A stretch of 64,000 nt of DNA from Pseudobutyrivibrio ruminis (lineage in GTDB: Bacteria > Bacillota > Clostridia > Lachnospirales > Lachnospiraceae): NCBI RefSeq assembly GCF_015057245.1, contig NZ_SVET01000011.1, forward strand, positions 1-64,000, read 5' to 3'. The notes under the pieces are model-generated. The model saw nothing but the letters and a program-made list of their open reading frames with translations. It was not told the origin of the DNA and made no database searches. A program made the translations under genes and the position numbers. Below, in pieces: positions 16,214 to 23,801 of this stretch; the first letter of the stretch is position 1, and each line of letters opens with the position of its first letter.

Positions 16214-16780
16214 TCAATTATGAATTGTCCAATAATCTTTATATGCATAGTGGTCTATTGTTCCAACTAAGAATTTTTCGGATTTTCTGAATCCATAATC
16301 TGAGAAAGCTTCGATTCTTTCGACAGCATAGATTGGAACTTTTGATATTATTTCTTCACATTCAAACATTTCATATGCTGGTGGCACAATTGCATCAAGG
16401 ACATTTTTAATGAGAGATGATTTCTCATAGTCACTGCCAAGATCAATTCTTAATACGCCAACTCCATTAAAATCATCATCTGCACATCTGTGGAACAATT
16501 CTACAGATCCGATAATGTTTGAAGAGATTTTTTCCACGATTACCCATCTTACAAACCACTTCTTCTGATATGAGTCTAGCCAAAAATCAATTGCTGAATC
16601 CATCCTTTCTTTTGTAGGATAATAGAAATTATCACCATGACAATTATCACTATTAAAAAATGGCAATGCATTCTTGTCACTGTAAATTTTTAATAGTTGT
16701 ACTGAATCTTCTTTGCAGGCCGGTCTTAATAAAACCTTATCTGTTTCAATATTAGGGCATTTTTCATAAACATCTGTCAT
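16214..16780 (-). CDS. GNAT family N-acetyltransferase (RimJ/RimL-like)
   Basis: A 188-residue acetyltransferase-like protein. The N-terminus TDKVLLRPACKEDSVQLLKIYSD and the later SSNIIGSVELFHR followed by a beta strand GVLRIDLGSDYE match the layout of the RimJ/RimL branch. The usual Q/RxxGxG/A acetyl-CoA loop is poorly conserved: after LGSDYEKSSLIKNVLDAI no clear GxG is visible. The substrate is unknown. A good AAAGGAG site precedes the ATG. It is cargo at the left end of the element. Confidence 0.75.
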   Translation of the reverse strand: MTDVYEKCPNIETDKVLLRPACKEDSVQLLKIYSDKNALPFFNSDNCHGDNFYYPTKERMDSAIDFWLDSYQKKWFVRWVIVEKISSNIIGSVELFHRCADDDFNGVGVLRIDLGSDYEKSSLIKNVLDAIVPPAYEMFECEEIISKVPIYAVERIEAFSDYGFRKSEKFLVGTIDHYAYKDYWTIHN

Positions 16781-16842
16781 CTCTCAACATCTCCTTTTAG
16801 CACGTATTCATATCCCCTTCTTTAATATTTTGATAATCAACT

Positions 16843-17280
16843 TTATATATCCTTCATCATAAGTCGGTCTCCGCAAAACACGTACCCATGTTTTGGATAA
16901 AAGTTATACGACTCAAACCACTGTTCTTCCGGCTCTCCCAGATGAACTTTAGCGATTGTAATCCCTTTAAATTTTAACTCTTCCTCAGCTTTTAGCAATA
17001 GCTTTGTCCCTAATCCCTGTCTTTTTAATGAGGGTTTTATGAATAATCTATGTATAAAAGCCTCTGTGGTGCCTTCAATGATAGAGTAACCTATTGAGCC
17101 TATTACCCTGTCAGAATCATCTATCGCTATCCAAAAATTGCCCCCCTTATTAAAATAATTCTCTTTTATATGTAAAAGATCTTCGTTTATCCCGGGTTTT
17201 CTCCCAAGAGCATCCTTTGCAGAAAGTATCATAAATATAAGATCATCACGATAGCTTTCTTCATATTCTTTAATTATCAT
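16843..17280 (-). CDS. GNAT family N-acetyltransferase
   Basis: A 145-residue single-domain GNAT. The acetyl-CoA binding loop is clear: KPSLKRQGLGTKLLLKAEEE (R-Q-G-L-G), preceded by beta strand IGSIGYSIIEG and EAFIHRLFI. The C-terminal FYPKHGYVFCGDRLMMKD fits the end of the fold. The substrate could be a small molecule, an antibiotic or a protein N-terminus; nothing in the sequence decides this. It is second in the cargo block with the RimL-like gene and on the same strand. Confidence 0.87.
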   Translation of the reverse strand: MIIKEYEESYRDDLIFMILSAKDALGRKPGINEDLLHIKENYFNKGGNFWIAIDDSDRVIGSIGYSIIEGTTEAFIHRLFIKPSLKRQGLGTKLLLKAEEELKFKGITIAKVHLGEPEEQWFESYNFYPKHGYVFCGDRLMMKDI

Positions 17281-17305
17281 TATTATTCCAATCCTTCAAA
17301 TACTC

Positions 17306-17392
17306 TCATATTGCTGAGATTTCTTCCATAATGTTAAGGACATCTCCATATCCAGCTTTCTGAATAAGCCTGTTCATTCCATCAAGTACTCT
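17306..17392 (-). pseudogene. Short coding remnant
   Basis: On the minus strand a 28-codon open stretch reads VLDGMNRLIQKAGYGDVLNI and on to a TGA, with a stop codon just upstream in frame. It looks like the C-terminal tail of a lost gene between the RhuM-like gene and the acetyltransferase. I cannot name the parent protein. It could be chance. Confidence 0.25.
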
Positions 17393-17414
17393 CTAAGTAG
17401 TATTTTGTTAAGCT

Positions 17415-18437
17415 TTATGGTTCACTTCGACCAGAATAATATTTTTCCATTTCTCGATCGAATTCTGATATATATTCTTCGTCCTGTTTTTTACGAAATT
17501 CCTCATATATCTTGCTGACCTTTTTGACTGCTGCTTCATGAGACACCGTTCCTTTTCCGGAAAGTACTTCCCGCCTATTATTCTTTAGAAAAATATCTGT
17601 TTCATCAAGCCAATCCTTCATGCTCATTAGCACTTCGTCTTCAGCCATCAATTCTGCATAGTCAATAAACATAGTAACCAATCTGTTCAATCTGGAAATT
17701 TCTTTTTCATTCAAATAGTTTTTAGCTACTATAATATCACTTTTTAATATTTTTCCATCAGGAGCACCCTTCCAAGTTGTTAGACCCATGGTAGGGCTAT
17801 CAAGAGAAGCTCTCTCACTTATCAATTCAGCAGCAGTTTTTCCAGTTACTGCATAGTGAAGTTTATTCTGTACGAAGGAATAAAAGGCTCTTGTGGTCTC
17901 ACTGTTTTTATCATAATCATAACTACATTGCTCAAATACATCCGCAATTTTCTGATATGCTCGGCGTTCACTGGCTCTAATCTCGCGAATTCTTTCCAAT
18001 AATTCATCGAAATAGTCTTTCCCAAATGCCCGACCATTTTTCATCATATCATCATTAATTACAAAACCTTTTGTAATGTATTCCTTTAATGTTTTAGTAG
18101 CCCATTGACGAAACCTGGTTGCCTTCTTTGAATTTACACGATAACCAACAGCGATTATAGCATCTAGGTTATAATGATCGATGTTTCGACGAACATTTCT
18201 ATTTCCTTCTTTTCGAACTACTAAGAATTTCTTAGTAGTTGCCTCCTTAACCAATTCCTCTTCTTCATAGATATTATTAAGGTGCTGAATAACATTTTCT
18301 GGAGTACAACCAAATAACTCAGACATTCCTAGCTGAGATAACCAAAAATTATCTTCATTGAAAATAACACTGACAAACTCTTTGGTATCAGCATCTTCGT
18401 AAAGTAAGATGTCAGCACTATTTACTTCATTAGACAT
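17415..18437 (-). CDS. RhuM-like (virulence RhuM family) protein
   Basis: A 340-residue protein with the RhuM family signature: FWLSQLGMSELFGCTPENVIQHL near 30-55 and RNIDHYNLDAIIAVGYRV then RFRQWATKTLKEYITKGFV near 85-130. RhuM proteins are frequent on genomic islands; their biochemical role is unknown, with an N-terminal DNA-binding-like fold. I place the start at the ATG preceded by AAAGGA at 9 bases (18435-18437), six codons after the first possible ATG. It lies 26 bases downstream of the sigma-like gene and is probably transcribed with it. Confidence 0.87.
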   Translation of the reverse strand: MSNEVNSADILLYEDADTKEFVSVIFNEDNFWLSQLGMSELFGCTPENVIQHLNNIYEEEELVKEATTKKFLVVRKEGNRNVRRNIDHYNLDAIIAVGYRVNSKKATRFRQWATKTLKEYITKGFVINDDMMKNGRAFGKDYFDELLERIREIRASERRAYQKIADVFEQCSYDYDKNSETTRAFYSFVQNKLHYAVTGKTAAELISERASLDSPTMGLTTWKGAPDGKILKSDIIVAKNYLNEKEISRLNRLVTMFIDYAELMAEDEVLMSMKDWLDETDIFLKNNRREVLSGKGTVSHEAAVKKVSKIYEEFRKKQDEEYISEFDREMEKYYSGRSEP

Positions 18438-18463
18438 AACATAACGTCCTTTCATTTTTATAT

Positions 18464-19141
18464 TTAGACTATCTTTCCATCATTCATCCCATCACGTAAA
18501 ACTCCAAGCGCCCTTGCTTCTATAATCTGCAAATATTTCTCTGTCAGATGGAAAAAAGCTGCTGTTTCTTCGATTGTCTTATATTCAAGAGACTCTATAC
18601 CGTAGCGGTACATAAGAAGTCTGCGTTCACGAGCCGGTAGTAGTTCAAGGCGGTTTCGCATCTTTTGGAGCATGACACGAAGCACTGCTTCATCACCTAC
18701 CGGGTCATGTATTCTTCCATCAGAAATCTTTTCTGCTTCTGGAACACCATCCTCATCAACAGGATTATCATTTAGAAATACCTGAACAATACCATGATTA
18801 ACAAGTTGCCTTTCAAAAGATGAATCACCCTTTCTACACAAGTCGCGCATAGCATTGCCGGCAACTGTGTAAGCATATGTTGAAAACTTAGTCTGGGAAT
18901 TCAGATCATAACTCTTAGCAGCTTCGAGTAGAGCAAACCTGCCTTCCTGAAGCAGATCATCCATCTCAATTCCGGCATAATGATTTATATCAATATCATG
19001 GGCAACTGCCAGACTCTGTGCAAGCCCCTTTATAAGTCCTTCATTTGCAAGCAGTATCTCTGTCTGCGCAAAAAGGTCATTTTGTTTTGCAAGTTCACAA
19101 AGCTTTCGATTGCGACTATCGACTTCATTAATGTTTGTCAT
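18464..19141 (-). CDS. RNA polymerase sigma-70-like factor of the element
   Basis: A 225-residue sigma-70 relative. Region 2 is visible as MDDLLQEGRFALLEAAKSYD and KFSTYAYTVAGNAMRDL (about 60-110), and region 4 as LELLPARERRLLMYRYGIES followed by TIEETAAFFHLTEKYLQIIEARAL (about 168-215). The two regions are joined by a short acidic linker instead of a full region 3. Its start overlaps the stop of the XRE gene (ATGA), so translation is coupled. A sigma factor on an element this small suggests dedicated transcription of element genes; this is an inference. Confidence 0.85.
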   Translation of the reverse strand: MTNINEVDSRNRKLCELAKQNDLFAQTEILLANEGLIKGLAQSLAVAHDIDINHYAGIEMDDLLQEGRFALLEAAKSYDLNSQTKFSTYAYTVAGNAMRDLCRKGDSSFERQLVNHGIVQVFLNDNPVDEDGVPEAEKISDGRIHDPVGDEAVLRVMLQKMRNRLELLPARERRLLMYRYGIESLEYKTIEETAAFFHLTEKYLQIIEARALGVLRDGMNDGKIV

Positions 19142-19992
19142 TTTTCATTCCATAATTTTGCCATCATAGAAACTGATTGCTCAATCAGCGGTTCTATTGT
19201 TGCCATCTTTTCATCACTTATATTTTTATCTATCTGAATACCTTTAATAACAGCATCCTTTAATATCTTAATCTTTTCATCTTCAGGAAGGTTCGTAATG
19301 TTAGGAACAGCCAGAGCCTCATTTTTAACCTTTTCAATAATTTCATATTCCAATATGTCAGAGTTGTTATTTATTTCTGCAACTTCATCAACTAATTTCT
19401 TTTTTATTTCTCTAATTGAGGCCATCAACTGTCTTTGAATCCTGTCAAGTTCCACATTACCTGCAGGCAACTTAGCTGCTTTTAATGTCTTTTTAGTCTG
19501 CTGAATTTCTTTATCATTTGGGACCTTCCCCGTTTGTGTTAACTCATTCAGAAGATCATAGGAAAAATCCAAAAGTTTATTCTGCGTAGCAATGAGTTGT
19601 GTGATGGCACCCGAAAAATATGTAGCTATCATCTTTGTCGCCATTGCAAATTTATCATTGATAAGCAGTTCGTTTACAACTCTTGGCTCGACTTTTCCTG
19701 AATATAAATTTTTGGCAGCATCAACTGACAGACCAAGCTCTTTAATGTCATATCCAGTGTTTTCAGGAGTATTGGTCAACCCAAGTATGTAATCTGTCGG
19801 CACTTTATATAGCTCCGCAAGTTTTATTAAAATATCGCTGCTGATAGTTTTGGTAGCGCCATTTTCAATTCTGCTATATGTGGTCTTATTAACACCAATT
19901 GCTTCAGCAAGTTTTTCTCTGGTCTTATAACCGTTTGCTTCTCTAAGTTCTCTTAAACGCTCTTGAAGATTTCCCGGTAAATATTCACCCAT
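19138..19992 (-). CDS. XRE-family transcriptional regulator
   Basis: A 284-residue regulator. The N-terminal helix-turn-helix at about 10-65 reads LQERLRELREANGYKTREKLAEAIGVNKTTYSRIENG, a standard Cro/C1-type domain. The long C-terminal part (70-284) is helical with no recognisable catalytic domain. It is transcribed divergently from the relaxase operon across a 514-bp region with inverted repeats, consistent with control of both directions. The downstream sigma-like gene overlaps it by 4 bases. Confidence 0.9.
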   Translation of the reverse strand: MGEYLPGNLQERLRELREANGYKTREKLAEAIGVNKTTYSRIENGATKTISSDILIKLAELYKVPTDYILGLTNTPENTGYDIKELGLSVDAAKNLYSGKVEPRVVNELLINDKFAMATKMIATYFSGAITQLIATQNKLLDFSYDLLNELTQTGKVPNDKEIQQTKKTLKAAKLPAGNVELDRIQRQLMASIREIKKKLVDEVAEINNNSDILEYEIIEKVKNEALAVPNITNLPEDEKIKILKDAVIKGIQIDKNISDEKMATIEPLIEQSVSMMAKLWNEK

Positions 19993-20044
19993 CTATTCAG
20001 CGATCCTTTCTGTTTATTCATACAAAGAAATAATATCATATTTG

Positions 20045-20060
20045 GATGCAAATCTGCATC
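20045..20060. promoter_or_regulatory. Inverted repeat upstream of the XRE gene (candidate operator)
   Basis: GATGCA-AATC-TGCATC is a perfect 6-bp inverted repeat, 53 bases from the XRE start codon. A second GATGCA half-site with similar context lies at 20097-20102. The position suits autoregulation by the XRE protein; this is not proven by the sequence. Confidence 0.4.
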
Positions 20061-20108
20061 AGAACATTCAATTTTTTCTCGAAGTGAATGCCTGTTGATG
20101 CAATTTGC

Positions 20109-20138
20109 TATGAAAATGAGGTATTAGTCATTTTCATA
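20109..20138. repeat. Perfect 11-bp inverted repeat in the divergent region
   Basis: TATGAAAATGA and TCATTTTCATA pair perfectly around an 8-base loop. It could be an operator or the hairpin next to a MobV nick site (oriT). No recognised nick sequence is evident beside it. Confidence 0.5.
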
Positions 20139-20154
20139 CGAATAATTAATTAGA

Positions 20155-20400
20155 GCGGTGTTCAGAGGGCGCAGCTCTTTGATGGATTGTAAAGGCAAAG
20201 CCTTACGCAAGGTATTGGAGTAAGACTCCGATCGGGATGCAAGGGCAGAGCCCTGCTGGGGTGCAGGGGTAAAACTCCCGCTCGGGTCCAGGGTGAAGCG
20301 CATGGGCAGATCCAAGGTGCAACCTTGGCCCAATGATGTGTTGCATGCGACACATTGTATTGGGTTATATCCTGTCGCGCTTCGCTTAGAACAGGTGCGG
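20155..20400. other. Array of GC-rich hairpins in the non-coding region before the relaxase gene
   Basis: About 245 bp without a credible gene, much more GC-rich than its surroundings. It consists of successive small hairpins at roughly 25-bp spacing: GTAAAGGC/GCCTTAC, TTGGAGT/ACTCCGA, AGGGC/GCCCT, GGGGT/ACTCCC, AAGGT/ACCTT, an 18-bp near-palindrome at 20337-20354, and CGGC/GCCG. This imperfect tandem design is typical of mobile-element non-coding regions and may be an origin of transfer, a replication origin or a structured RNA. I cannot decide which. Confidence 0.55.
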
Positions 20401-20454
20401 CTTCGCCGGAAATCTAAAGCAACTAATTATTATTTTTAGCCACTAGATTTAAGA

Positions 20455-20483
20455 AGGAATCGGATAAAACCGGTTCCTTTTTT
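20455..20483 (+). terminator. Terminator-like hairpin just before the relaxase gene
   Basis: GGAATCGG pairs with CCGGTTCC (one G-T pair) around a 6-base loop and is followed by seven T. It ends 24 bases before the relaxase start codon, so it either ends a transcript made from the hairpin array or acts as an attenuator for the relaxase operon. Confidence 0.75.
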
Positions 20484-20506
20484 CGTGGCAGAAAGGAAGG
20501 AAAGAA

Positions 20507-21748
20507 ATGAAAAAAGTAAGAGCAACAAGACACAACGGCAGAAAAGGAAAGGAGGGAATTTTTAAAGCCGGGCATAATGACAGATCCTTTGACTTGGATA
20601 ATGCGGATCACATCGACAGAGACAGATGTTTTATGAATGTCTACTGGGATTGCTATCAGGGATTTAATATCGCTGATGAAAATGGGAACCGTCCTGAAAG
20701 GAAGTATAACTTCGATGAAATTGAACGGGCTTTCTATGAAAACAATTTTTTGGATTCCATTGATGCTCAAAATGAGCGACATCGTAAATCCAGACACACT
20801 GAAAGAATTCGTGAAGTAGAGGCTATTCTAAAAGATCCTAAAACATGTCCTGAAGAAACTATTTATCAGCTTGGCACGAAAGATGGTCATGAAGATCCAG
20901 CTTTATTTACCAAGGTTGTAGCTGAACTAATCCAAGAAATTGAAAAGTTATATGGCTCAAATATCAAAATTTTAGATTGGGCACTTCACATGGATGAAGG
21001 AACACCTCACATTCATGAACGACATGTTTTCTTTGCTGATGATAACTACGGAATGAGTTTTCCAAAACAAGATAAAGCACTTGAAGTCCTTGGGTTCGAA
21101 AGACCTGATCCTGCTAAAAAACAAAGCAAACACAATAATCGGAAGATGGCTTTTGATGCAAAGATCAGATCTTTATTCATCGACATTGCTGAAAAGCATG
21201 GCATTACGATTGAGGAAGTTCCGTTGGAGGGAAAAACCCATTTGGAAAAAAATGACTTCATTATAGCCAAGCAGCATGAAGAGATAGCTGCAAATGATGC
21301 TTATATTGAGAATCAATTATTAAAAATATCCGATATTGATGCTTTGGCTGCTGATGTTGCTGAAAAAGCATATGAAAAGGCATGTGAAGTCGTTACTGAC
21401 ACCGTCAAAGAAGAGACTGTCAAATCAGATATAGAGATTATCAGTGCTTATCAAAAATGGTTTACAGCACCTGAACGAAAGAATTCTCAGGAGCATAAGA
21501 CTCTTGTAAAAAAAGTTTTGGATGTGATTATAGATAAGCTTGCTCGTAACAAAGCCGTTCTTCTTGAAAGAGTCAGAAGCGTCTTAAATTCTCCAGATGT
21601 GAAATCAAAAAACAAAACTGAAATCACAAAAACAGCAAAAGAATCTCTTTTAGCAAGACTTCAACAAACCAAAAGTGAAGTTAATAGAAGCAATTCTTCC
21701 AAAAATATTATTTCTAAAAACAAGAGAAAAGATATGGAGGAGCGCTGA
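20507..21748 (+). CDS. MobV-type relaxase (plasmid recombination/mobilization protein)
   Basis: A 413-residue protein carrying HMDEGTPHIH at 161-170, an exact match to the MobV motif HxDExTPHxH whose histidines bind the catalytic metal. The N-terminus (VRATRHNGRKGKEGIFKAGHNDRSF) resembles motif I of Mob_Pre proteins, where the attacking residue is His or Tyr. The C-terminal half is helical and charged. It should nick the element at oriT to start mobilization. It has an excellent GGAAGGAAAG ribosome site and its stop overlaps the next start (TGATG). Confidence 0.85.
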   Translation: MKKVRATRHNGRKGKEGIFKAGHNDRSFDLDNADHIDRDRCFMNVYWDCYQGFNIADENGNRPERKYNFDEIERAFYENNFLDSIDAQNERHRKSRHTERIREVEAILKDPKTCPEETIYQLGTKDGHEDPALFTKVVAELIQEIEKLYGSNIKILDWALHMDEGTPHIHERHVFFADDNYGMSFPKQDKALEVLGFERPDPAKKQSKHNNRKMAFDAKIRSLFIDIAEKHGITIEEVPLEGKTHLEKNDFIIAKQHEEIAANDAYIENQLLKISDIDALAADVAEKAYEKACEVVTDTVKEETVKSDIEIISAYQKWFTAPERKNSQEHKTLVKKVLDVIIDKLARNKAVLLERVRSVLNSPDVKSKNKTEITKTAKESLLARLQQTKSEVNRSNSSKNIISKNKRKDMEER

Positions 21749-22380
21749 TGGGAATTTTCGATGTTATTCGTGAAAACGTAACAGCCAGGCAGGCGGCTGA
21801 GTACTACGGAGTTCATGTCAATCATAACGGAATGGTCTGTTGTCCATTTCACAATGACCGACATCCCAGTTTGAAACTTGATAAAAGATTTCATTGTTTT
21901 GGCTGTCAGGAAGATGGAGATGCAGTTGACTTTGTAGCGAAGATGTTTGGACTGAGAACTATAGATGCTGCAATTAAGATTGCTGAAGATTTTAATTTGG
22001 CTGTTGATTTTCAAAAGAAAGAATCAGCAAAAGAACGTAATGCAAGAATTCGCCTAGCCAAAGCTAAAGAACATGAAAATAAAGTGAGACGTGGTTATGC
22101 AGAAGAAATCAGACAGTTTCGATTGAAGCTGTCTGATTTCTTTCAAACCTTCCATTACTGGAATCTTGAATATGCACCAACAGAAGATGAATGGAATGCC
22201 GGAACTATCGATGAGAGATATATTGTCGCTGCTAAGTTTATTGATCAAGTTGGCTATATTCTGGAAGTCATTGATTTCGGTAACGACGATGATATTTTTG
22301 AAATTTACAAAAATAGAGAGGAGATAATTAGCAAATATGAACGAGAAATTACCAATGCTCAGCAAAGAGCAGCTAGATGA
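21748..22380 (+). CDS. CHC2 zinc-finger primase-like protein
   Basis: A 210-residue protein with a DnaG-type zinc finger: CPFH at 32-35, PSLKL near 40-44 and CFGC at 50-53, with GDAVDFVAKMFG following. DnaG uses this finger to recognise template DNA. The TOPRIM catalytic domain of full primases is absent; residues 90-210 are helical and charged. It is coupled to the relaxase gene and overlaps the VapE-like gene by 44 bases in another frame. A role in replication of the element is likely. Confidence 0.88.
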   Translation: MGIFDVIRENVTARQAAEYYGVHVNHNGMVCCPFHNDRHPSLKLDKRFHCFGCQEDGDAVDFVAKMFGLRTIDAAIKIAEDFNLAVDFQKKESAKERNARIRLAKAKEHENKVRRGYAEEIRQFRLKLSDFFQTFHYWNLEYAPTEDEWNAGTIDERYIVAAKFIDQVGYILEVIDFGNDDDIFEIYKNREEIISKYEREITNAQQRAAR

Positions 22381-23692
22381 GGTAGGTAAAGAACTATTGC
22401 CGGTTGAAAGTCTTAGAGAGACTCTTGAACTAAATGAGAAAGGAAACCCAAAAGCAACCTTGGCAAATGTAGTAAGGATCTTGAAACAGGATCCTTTTTT
22501 TATTGGGGCAATTCGACTGAATGAATTTACCGGAAGAATTGATGTTGTTAGAAATCTTGGTTGGAAGCGTGAACAAGATACTTTGGATGACACTGATATG
22601 GCATATATCGCTCTTTATATAGAAGAGAATTACGGAATCAGCTATAACAATGCACTCGAAAAAGCTATTCAGGTCGTTGCTAACGAAAACAGATACCACC
22701 CAATCAGAGATATTCTTAACAGTCTTGTATGGGATGGAAAGCCTCGTCTGGAAAATATGTTGACTCATTTTTATGGTGTTGAAAAAACAGAACTTGTCAC
22801 AGAATCCCTGAAGATTTTCTTGCTGGGTGCAGTTAGCAGAGTGTTTACCCCCGGATGTAAATTTGAAATATTTTTATGTCTTGTAGGGGATCAAGGCATT
22901 GGCAAATCAACGTTTTTCAGATTCCTTGCAATTAAGGATGAATGGTTTTCAGATGATTTAAGGCGTCTTGATGATGAAAAGGTTGTAGTAAAGCTTCAAA
23001 GCCATTGGTTCATTGAAATGGCTGAAATGCTTACTATGCTTAACTCAAAGCATGATGAAGATATTAAAAATTTCTTGAGCCGACAAAAGGACACTTATCG
23101 AACGCCTTATTCTAAGCATCCCAAGGATCCTAAGAGGCAGTGCGTCTTTGGAGGAACATCAAATAAGCTTGAGATTCTTCCTATGGATAAGAGTGGAAAC
23201 AGGAGAATCATTCCTATTGAGACTCATGGAGATAAGGCCGAGGTGCACATTCTTGCTGATGAGGAATACTCCAGAAACTATATATTACAGGTCTGGGCAG
23301 AAGTTATGGAAATCTACCGAAGCGGCAATTTTTCTCTTACCCTTCCAAAACATCTTGATTCTGAACTGGCTAAGTATCAGCAACGATTTACTCCTGAAGA
23401 TAATGATCAGGAATCGATAGAATTCTTCCTTTCCAACACTCATGAGAAATATGTATGCGTAAAAATGCTCGCATATGAGGCTCTTGGATATTCTCAATAT
23501 GATCAGCTGAAGAAAAGCGATTCTAACAAAATATCTGAAATTATGCATCACAATCCTGACTGGGAGGCGATCGGAACGCGAACTGTATCCAAATATGGAC
23601 GAGTCCGTGCATGGCGAAGAAAGAATGATTCCATTTCGGATGAATGCTTTATAGAAGCTCCCGAACAAATGGAAATACCATTTAACAACTAA
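22337..23692 (+). CDS. VapE-type (virulence-associated E) P-loop ATPase
   Basis: A 451-residue protein of the VapE family, superfamily 3-like helicases found in phages, satellites and mobile islands. The Walker A motif GDQGIGKST is at 184-192, followed by EWFSDDLRRLDDEKVVVKL and the conserved WFIEMAEMLTM stretch, and later GGTSNKLEILPMDKSGNRR (sensor region). The start ATG at 22337 has GAGGAGA 13 bases before it and lies inside the primase-like gene, giving a 44-base overlap. It likely acts with the CHC2 protein to replicate the excised element. Confidence 0.92.
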   Translation: MNEKLPMLSKEQLDEVGKELLPVESLRETLELNEKGNPKATLANVVRILKQDPFFIGAIRLNEFTGRIDVVRNLGWKREQDTLDDTDMAYIALYIEENYGISYNNALEKAIQVVANENRYHPIRDILNSLVWDGKPRLENMLTHFYGVEKTELVTESLKIFLLGAVSRVFTPGCKFEIFLCLVGDQGIGKSTFFRFLAIKDEWFSDDLRRLDDEKVVVKLQSHWFIEMAEMLTMLNSKHDEDIKNFLSRQKDTYRTPYSKHPKDPKRQCVFGGTSNKLEILPMDKSGNRRIIPIETHGDKAEVHILADEEYSRNYILQVWAEVMEIYRSGNFSLTLPKHLDSELAKYQQRFTPEDNDQESIEFFLSNTHEKYVCVKMLAYEALGYSQYDQLKKSDSNKISEIMHHNPDWEAIGTRTVSKYGRVRAWRRKNDSISDECFIEAPEQMEIPFNN

Positions 23693-23713
23693 ATAATCGC
23701 AACTACTAATGTA

Positions 23714-23779
23714 GCAACCAATTACAGCAACTAACCAAAAAACTTTTTTGGAAGGTTGCTGTTGTTGGTTGCTTTTTTT
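23714..23779 (+). terminator. Large nested hairpin / terminator between the VapE-like gene and the integrase gene
   Basis: Outer stem GCAACCAA/TTGGTTGC (23714-23721 with 23765-23772), middle stem ACAGCAAC/GTTGCTGT and an inner CCAAAAAA/TTTTTTGG form a nested structure of about 58 bases followed by seven T. It would separate integrase expression from the replication-mobilization operon. Confidence 0.75.
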
Positions 23780-23801
23780 ATGTATAAAAGGAGACAAACT
23801 A

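Noticed and set aside
15775..16223. Plus-strand open frames across the left end of the element
   Set aside because: They run through the tRNA-Arg remnant and its terminator in the wrong direction and have no credible start or homology.
20124..20353. Open frames over the GC-rich hairpin array
   Set aside because: Their codons simply follow the hairpin repeats; no ribosome binding site and no protein-like composition.
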